A stretch of 64,000 bases of DNA from Arthrobacter_H rhombi. GTDB lineage: Bacteria; Actinomycetota; Actinomycetes; Actinomycetales; Micrococcaceae. Below are positions 62,420 to 64,000 of this stretch, one piece after another. The notes beneath the pieces are model-generated. The model searched no databases and had not been told where the DNA came from. It was given only the letters and a program-made list of their open reading frames with translations. The stretch lies in NCBI RefSeq assembly GCF_039526245.1, contig NZ_BAAAIV010000010.1, positions 186,001 through 250,000 on the forward strand. Reading direction: 5' to 3'. The position numbers were made by a program, and so were the translations under genes. Each line of letters opens with the position of its first letter. Positions within the stretch are counted from its first letter, which is position 1.

Positions 62420-63547
62420 GTGAGCACCGAAACCACCACCACGCCGCAGCAGACGCCCCTGCACGGCGAACACGAGAAGCTGGGCGCGAACTTCACCGAC
62501 TTCGGCGGCTGGGACATGCCGCTGAAGTACGGCTCCGAGCTCGCCGAGCACCAGGCGGTCCGCGAGGCCGCCGGACTCTTCGACCTCTCCCACATGGGCG
62601 AGGTCCGGGTCGAGGGCTCCGACGCGGCCACGTTCCTGAATACCGCACTGGCCGGCAACATGGCGGTCATGAAGGTCGGAAAGGCCAAGTACTCGGTGAT
62701 CTGCAACGCCGAGGGCGGGATCATCGATGACCTGATCACCTACCGCCGCGCCGAGGACCGCTTCCTGGTGGTCCCCAACGCCGGTAACGCCCCCGTGGTG
62801 GCGGCTGCCCTGGCCGAACGCGCCGCAGGCTTCGACGTCACCGTCACCGACGACTCCGCCGACACGGCACTCGTGGCCATCCAGGGGCCGCTCGCCGAGT
62901 CGATCCTGCTCGGCCTCGTGGCCGAGGCGGACGCCGAAACGGTCTCCGGCATGAAGTACTACGCAGCAGATGACGTCACCGTCGCCGGGATCAACGTGCT
63001 GCTGGCACGCACCGGCTACACCGGCGAGGACGGGTTCGAGCTCTACATCCCCAATGCCGACGCCGTGGCACTGTGGAATGCGCTGTTGGAAGCCGGCACG
63101 GAGCGCGGGCTCATCCCGGCGGGGCTGGCCTGCCGCGACTCGCTGCGCCTGGAGGCCGGCATGCCGCTCTACGGCAACGAGCTCTCCCTGGAGACCACCC
63201 CGTTCGACGCCGGACTGGGCCCCATCGTCTCCTTCAAGAAGGAAGAGGACTTCGTGGGCCGCGCCGCCCTGGAGGCCAGGAAGGCCGACGGCACCGCCCG
63301 CAAGCTCGTGGGACTGAAGGGGCTCGGGCGCCGGGCCGGACGTTCGCACTACGCTGTCATGAAGGACGGCAACGTCGTCGGCGAGGTCACCTCGGGCCAG
63401 CCCAGCCCCACGCTGGGATACCCGATCGCCCTCGCCTACGTCGACGCCGCCCTGGCCGAGGTCGGCACCGCAGTGGACGTCGACCTGCGCGGCAAGCCCC
63501 AGCCTTTCGAGGTCGTGGCCCTGCCGTTCTACACCCGCAACAAGTAA
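62420..63547 (+). CDS. gcvT: Aminomethyltransferase, glycine cleavage T protein
   Basis: A 375-aa tetrahydrofolate-binding protein: HEKLGANFTDFGGWDMPLKY, LFDLSHMGEVRVEG, YTGEDGFELYIPNADA and GLACRDSLRLEAGMPLYGNEL are the T-protein signature blocks. It transfers the methylene group from GcvH to tetrahydrofolate, releasing ammonia. GTG start with GAAAGG upstream, 37 bases after gcvP. Confidence 0.95.
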   Translation: MSTETTTTPQQTPLHGEHEKLGANFTDFGGWDMPLKYGSELAEHQAVREAAGLFDLSHMGEVRVEGSDAATFLNTALAGNMAVMKVGKAKYSVICNAEGGIIDDLITYRRAEDRFLVVPNAGNAPVVAAALAERAAGFDVTVTDDSADTALVAIQGPLAESILLGLVAEADAETVSGMKYYAADDVTVAGINVLLARTGYTGEDGFELYIPNADAVALWNALLEAGTERGLIPAGLACRDSLRLEAGMPLYGNELSLETTPFDAGLGPIVSFKKEEDFVGRAALEARKADGTARKLVGLKGLGRRAGRSHYAVMKDGNVVGEVTSGQPSPTLGYPIALAYVDAALAEVGTAVDVDLRGKPQPFEVVALPFYTRNK

Positions 63548-63587
63548 CGCCCACCCGTACTGGATCCCCGAGACAGAGGACAACACC

Positions 63588-63968
63588 ATGAGCAAGGTTC
63601 TTTCCACCCTCCGCTACTCCGCCGAGCACGAGTGGGTCGACGGTTCGACCCCGACCAAGGTCGGCATCACCCAGGTCGCCGCCGATGCACTCGGCGACGT
63701 CGTCTACGTCGACCTGCCCGAGGCCGGCACCACCATCACCGCCGGCGATACCTGCGGCGAAGTCGAATCCACCAAGTCGGTTTCCGACCTCTACGCACCG
63801 GTCACCGGCACCGTCCTGGAACTCAACCAGGAGGCCATCGACAACCCGGCACTGCTGAACGAGGACCCGTACGGCAACGGCTGGCTCTTCACCGTCGAGG
63901 TCTCCGAGGAAGGCCCGCTGCTCTCCGCAGCGGACTACGCCTCCGCCAACGGCGGTGACGTCGAGTGA
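63588..63968 (+). CDS. gcvH: Glycine cleavage system H protein (lipoyl carrier)
   Basis: A 126-aa lipoyl domain: SAEHEWVDGS, VGITQVAADALGDVVYVDLP, the lipoyl lysine K63 in GEVESTKSVSDLYAPVTG and the end LNEDPYGNGWLF. It shuttles the aminomethyl intermediate between GcvP, GcvT and the L protein. Good RBS (GAGGAC). It overlaps the following start by GTGA, so the operon continues. Confidence 0.95.
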   Translation: MSKVLSTLRYSAEHEWVDGSTPTKVGITQVAADALGDVVYVDLPEAGTTITAGDTCGEVESTKSVSDLYAPVTGTVLELNQEAIDNPALLNEDPYGNGWLFTVEVSEEGPLLSAADYASANGGDVE

Positions 63969-64000
63969 CCACGACGACTGCACCCGTGGCTGCTCCGTCC
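63965..64000 (+). CDS. Start of a gene coupled to gcvH, truncated by window end
   Basis: GTG at 63965 overlaps the gcvH stop (GTGA) and opens 12 codons (MTTTTAPVAAPS). The Thr/Ala start is not diagnostic. In related organisms gcvPTH is often followed by L-serine dehydratase or lipoyl-related genes, so one of these is a guess. Confidence 0.4.
   Translation, partial: MTTTTAPVAAPS

Overview
The window is about 64 kb of high-GC DNA with dense, short-gap genes, many GTG/TTG starts, purine-rich ribosome binding sites and no long non-coding stretches. Gene content (tandem glycine riboswitch before gcvPTH, DtxR-type iron boxes, a MntH/MntR pair, ISL3 insertion sequence, FecCD siderophore uptake, xi-class GST) points to an actinobacterium, most likely order Micrococcales, family Micrococcaceae (Arthrobacter-like). 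This is inference from gene families; there is no rRNA in the window.

Layout. 1-15.9 kb: metabolic genes mostly on the minus strand: a fatty-acid transporter tail, an amidohydrolase, an AI-2E-type permease, succinate-semialdehyde-type dehydrogenase, a TPM-like membrane protein, aldo/keto reductase, FAD amine oxidase, a tiny acidic protein, alpha/beta hydrolase, glutaryl-CoA dehydrogenase, a MFS pump with TetR, PhzF and a secreted AMIN-like protein. Four copies of an intergenic hairpin-plus-tail repeat lie between 1.3 and 9.7 kb. 15.9-24.1 kb: an ABC exporter pair, then an iron-box-controlled siderophore import operon (binding protein, two permeases, ATPase) and a secreted subtilase. 24.1-31.8 kb: a four-gene ABC operon (two giant FtsX-type permeases, two ATPases, one with an AbrB-like tail) whose start codon is preceded by a long inverted repeat. 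31.8-39.1 kb: SDR enzymes, an orphan iron box, a metallo-hydrolase, a fusion of a degenerate ABC ATPase to a siderophore-interacting flavoprotein, and a MarR-controlled ABC exporter.

39.1-44.5 kb is an accessory island set exactly at the 3' end of the ABC exporter gene. It is bounded by a perfect 33-bp direct repeat spanning the stop codon; the right copy follows a diverged fragment of the same gene. Inside are an intact ISL3 element, a second ISL3 end, the 3' end of a tRNA-Thr gene, a sortase fragment, a monooxygenase/AraC-type regulator pair, and a small secreted Cys-containing protein followed by an unknown partner gene.

44.5-64 kb returns to core-like DNA: YeiH/LysR pair, mntH-mntR with a perfect operator, xi-class GST, a lipoprotein, RNase HI fused to an NTF2-like domain, a beta-lactamase-fold hydrolase, an RclA-like disulfide reductase, ApbE behind what looks like a shrunken FMN-binding protein, an SGNH hydrolase, an ABM monooxygenase, a VIT1-type transporter, an amino-acid permease, and finally promoter - tandem glycine riboswitch - gcvP - gcvT - gcvH and the first codons of a fourth gene.

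Main functional themes: iron/siderophore acquisition (18.4-22.2 and 33.8-35.6 kb), metal homeostasis (mntH/mntR, VIT1), ABC export, and glycine cleavage. No CRISPR array, complete tRNA or rRNA gene was seen.
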